A stretch of DNA of 6,333 nucleotides from Chloroflexota bacterium (GTDB lineage Bacteria > Chloroflexota > Anaerolineae > Anaerolineales > Villigracilaceae), in assembly GCA_021823555.1 (NCBI GenBank), contig JAKANW010000180.1:1-6333 (forward strand), given 5' to 3'. Position numbers and translations under genes: made by a program. Under the pieces are notes generated by a model. It saw only the letters and a program-made list of their open reading frames with translations. It made no database searches and had not been told where the DNA came from. This document shows, in pieces, positions 4,977 to 6,333 of the stretch. Position 1 is the first letter of the stretch. Each line of letters starts with the position of its first letter.

Positions 4977-6333
4977 ATGTTACAAGTGTTGGTCGGTTTC
5001 ATCCCCTGGATTCTCTACTGGAGTTTCTCGGGACCTGGTTTATGGTCCATCGCCATTCTCGGCGGGCTGGCTGCCGCGGCGGGATTGGTTGCATGGCGCT
5101 GGCTCACACGCCGCGATGTCAAAACGATGGAAGCTGTCACACTGGGATATTTCGCCGTTCACGCGACACTCACGCTGGCGCTCAGTTCATCGTTTCTCAA
5201 AACCTATGGGCCGATTGCAAACAGTGCGGTGCTGGCATTGATGGCTTTCGGCACACTGGTAATGAAGAACCCGTTCACCTACCAATATGCGAAGGAAGAT
5301 TGGGACAAATCCTATTGGAACGACCCGGCCTTTATCAAGATCAATGAAATCATCACAGGTGCATGGGGTTGGATTTTCGCCGTCAACGCGTTGCTGGGCG
5401 TGCTGGCCGTGTTCGTCTTCCCTGCAAGCGGATTGTTCTTCACATTGTTGCTGACGGTCATTCTCCCCAACGTTGGGGTTGTTGCGGGAATCATTTTCTC
5501 CGCGCGCTTCCCGAACTACGCCGTCCGCAAGAGTGTGCAAGCGCGGCTCGATGAATGGGACCCGTACAAATGGCCTGCGCCGAAGTTCAATGGCCGCCCT
5601 GCCAGCGAAACCGAGCATGATGTCATTGTGATCGGTTCAGGCATTGGCGGACTCTCCGCCGCGGCCCTGCTCGCCAAACGCGGACTCAAGGTCGCGGTGT
5701 TCGAGCAGCATTACCTGCCTGGCGGCTATTGCACATCCTGGGAACGACGCGTGATCCCCCCCTCTGGCTCCCCACAAGATGGGAGGAATAAGGGGGGTGA
5801 GCGTTGGACTTACGTTTTCGATGCGGGCGTGCATGACGTCAGCGGACTGGGTGAGCATGGCGGAATCCGCTCGCTGTTGAGGATGCTGGATATCGAAGAC
5901 GCCATCAAGTGGAAACTCAACCAGCAGGAATATTTCATCGGCGAGACCCACTTCAAGGTCCCGCATGATGCGGACGAATTCGTTCATCAGCTGGGCGAGC
6001 GTTTCCCGTCTGAGTCCGAAAACATCCACAAGTTCTTCGACGAGATGCTGCACATCTATCGCGAAATGTATGCGGACATCGAAAAGACAGGCGGCGCGCC
6101 GCGCGGCCCCGATAACATCGAAGACCTGCTGGCGTATCCACAAACGCACCCGCACGCGTACAAGTGGATGGGGCGACCATTCGTTGAAATGATGAACGAA
6201 TTTTTTAGCGACTCGCGCCTGAAGGAATTGCTGGGCGCGCTGACGGGCTATCTCAGCGACGACGCCAAATCGCTCAGCGTTGGCAACATGGCGCCCATCT
6301 TTGGCTATCACTTCGACGGCGGCTGGTATCCCA
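4977..6333 (+). CDS. Membrane-domain / FAD-dependent oxidoreductase fusion, carotenoid isomerase / retinol saturase type (partial, 3' end missing)
   Basis: The frame runs from ATG 4977 (GAAGGAG 6 bases upstream) to the window edge, 452 residues. Residues ~1-178 are hydrophobic with about five or six membrane segments (roughly 2-17, 21-42, 53-73, 79-96, 125-148, 151-175) and a loop KNPFTYQYAKEDWDKSYW (97-114). A cytoplasmic-looking linker (WDPYKWPAPKF, 194-204) leads to a Rossmann FAD-binding site: HDVIVIGSGIGGLSAAALLA (214-233, GxGxxG at 220-225), E243 at the end of strand 2, then LPGGYC (247-252) and FDAGVH (281-286). HFKVPHDADEF and FP-x-E-x-ENIHKFF further on match the CrtISO / RetSat / CrtI amine-oxidase-like family, which isomerises, saturates or desaturates polyene or isoprenoid lipids. 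The exact substrate cannot be read. The family is usually ~500 residues without the membrane part, so the full protein is probably near 700-750. Residues ~260-277 are extra, encoded by a short inverted repeat. It could share regulation with padR. Confidence 0.85.
   Translation, partial: MLQVLVGFIPWILYWSFSGPGLWSIAILGGLAAAAGLVAWRWLTRRDVKTMEAVTLGYFAVHATLTLALSSSFLKTYGPIANSAVLALMAFGTLVMKNPFTYQYAKEDWDKSYWNDPAFIKINEIITGAWGWIFAVNALLGVLAVFVFPASGLFFTLLLTVILPNVGVVAGIIFSARFPNYAVRKSVQARLDEWDPYKWPAPKFNGRPASETEHDVIVIGSGIGGLSAAALLAKRGLKVAVFEQHYLPGGYCTSWERRVIPPSGSPQDGRNKGGERWTYVFDAGVHDVSGLGEHGGIRSLLRMLDIEDAIKWKLNQQEYFIGETHFKVPHDADEFVHQLGERFPSESENIHKFFDEMLHIYREMYADIEKTGGAPRGPDNIEDLLAYPQTHPHAYKWMGRPFVEMMNEFFSDSRLKELLGALTGYLSDDAKSLSVGNMAPIFGYHFDGGWYP
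5756..5797. repeat. Short C-rich/G-rich palindromic element inside the FAD gene
   Basis: Seven C (5756-5762) pair with six G (5792-5797), and inside them CTCCC (5768-5772) pairs with GGGAG (5781-5785) around an 8-base loop, making a two-part interrupted hairpin of about 42 bases. It encodes IPPSGSPQDGRNKGG (260-274), a Pro/Gly/polar stretch unlike its surroundings. It lies between the conserved PGGYC and FDAGVH blocks, which are normally close together. The frame is kept. It looks like a small dispersed repeat tolerated in a surface loop; copy number elsewhere cannot be seen here. Confidence 0.6.

Noticed and set aside
5637..6311. 224-codon minus-strand open frame opposite the FAD oxidoreductase
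   Set aside because: The plus strand encodes clear family motifs through the same stretch; the antisense product is not recognisable and has no Shine-Dalgarno context worth noting.

Overview
The window looks like a chromosomal segment of a Gram-positive-like or monoderm bacterium, most probably a Chloroflexota (Anaerolineae-type) organism. This is inferred from gene style, not from a marker gene. The clues are two lipoproteins whose lipobox is followed by Thr/Pro-rich linkers, a YCF48-type Asp-box propeller, a C-terminally anchored cytochrome-like protein with a Pro/Thr linker, and GC-rich genes separated by AT-rich promoters. No rRNA, tRNA, CRISPR array or transposase gene is visible.

Layout. 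At the left edge is the 3' end of a plus-strand gene (1-306), read as the tail of a cytochrome-c-like domain with a C-terminal membrane anchor. It converges on a minus-strand cluster across a perfect 10-bp stem (311-337) that probably terminates transcription. The minus-strand cluster, read right to left, is a thiolase (4152-2941), a seven-Asp-box YCF48-like lipoprotein (2918-1728), a Gmad2-domain lipoprotein (1726-806, GTG start) and a two-CBS-domain protein (752-342). Gaps are 22, 1 and 53 bases, so the first three very probably share a transcript, and CBS may too.

A 124-bp AT-rich region (4153-4276) separates this cluster from a divergent PadR-family regulator (4277-4843). It carries a near-consensus sigma-70 promoter reading toward padR. 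A 26-bp near-perfect inverted repeat overlaps that promoter's -10 box and is a natural candidate for the PadR operator. The site is central enough that it might also influence the thiolase cluster.

Downstream of padR, after a region with three small inverted repeats (4840-4957), is a large gene that runs off the right edge (4977-6333, 452 codons visible). Its product joins about 210 residues of multi-pass membrane domain to an FAD-dependent oxidoreductase of the carotenoid isomerase / retinol saturase / phytoene desaturase type. This gene contains a short C-rich/G-rich inverted repeat (5756-5797) that appears to have inserted in frame between the FAD-binding region and the conserved FDAGVH motif.

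Working picture (inference): a PadR repressor flanked by lipid/acyl-CoA type genes (a thiolase on one side, a membrane-bound FAD desaturase/saturase-like enzyme on the other). The two exported lipoproteins ride behind the thiolase without an obvious metabolic link. Nothing here proves a new system. The best leads are the membrane-FAD fusion, the in-frame palindromic insertion, and the PadR operator arrangement.
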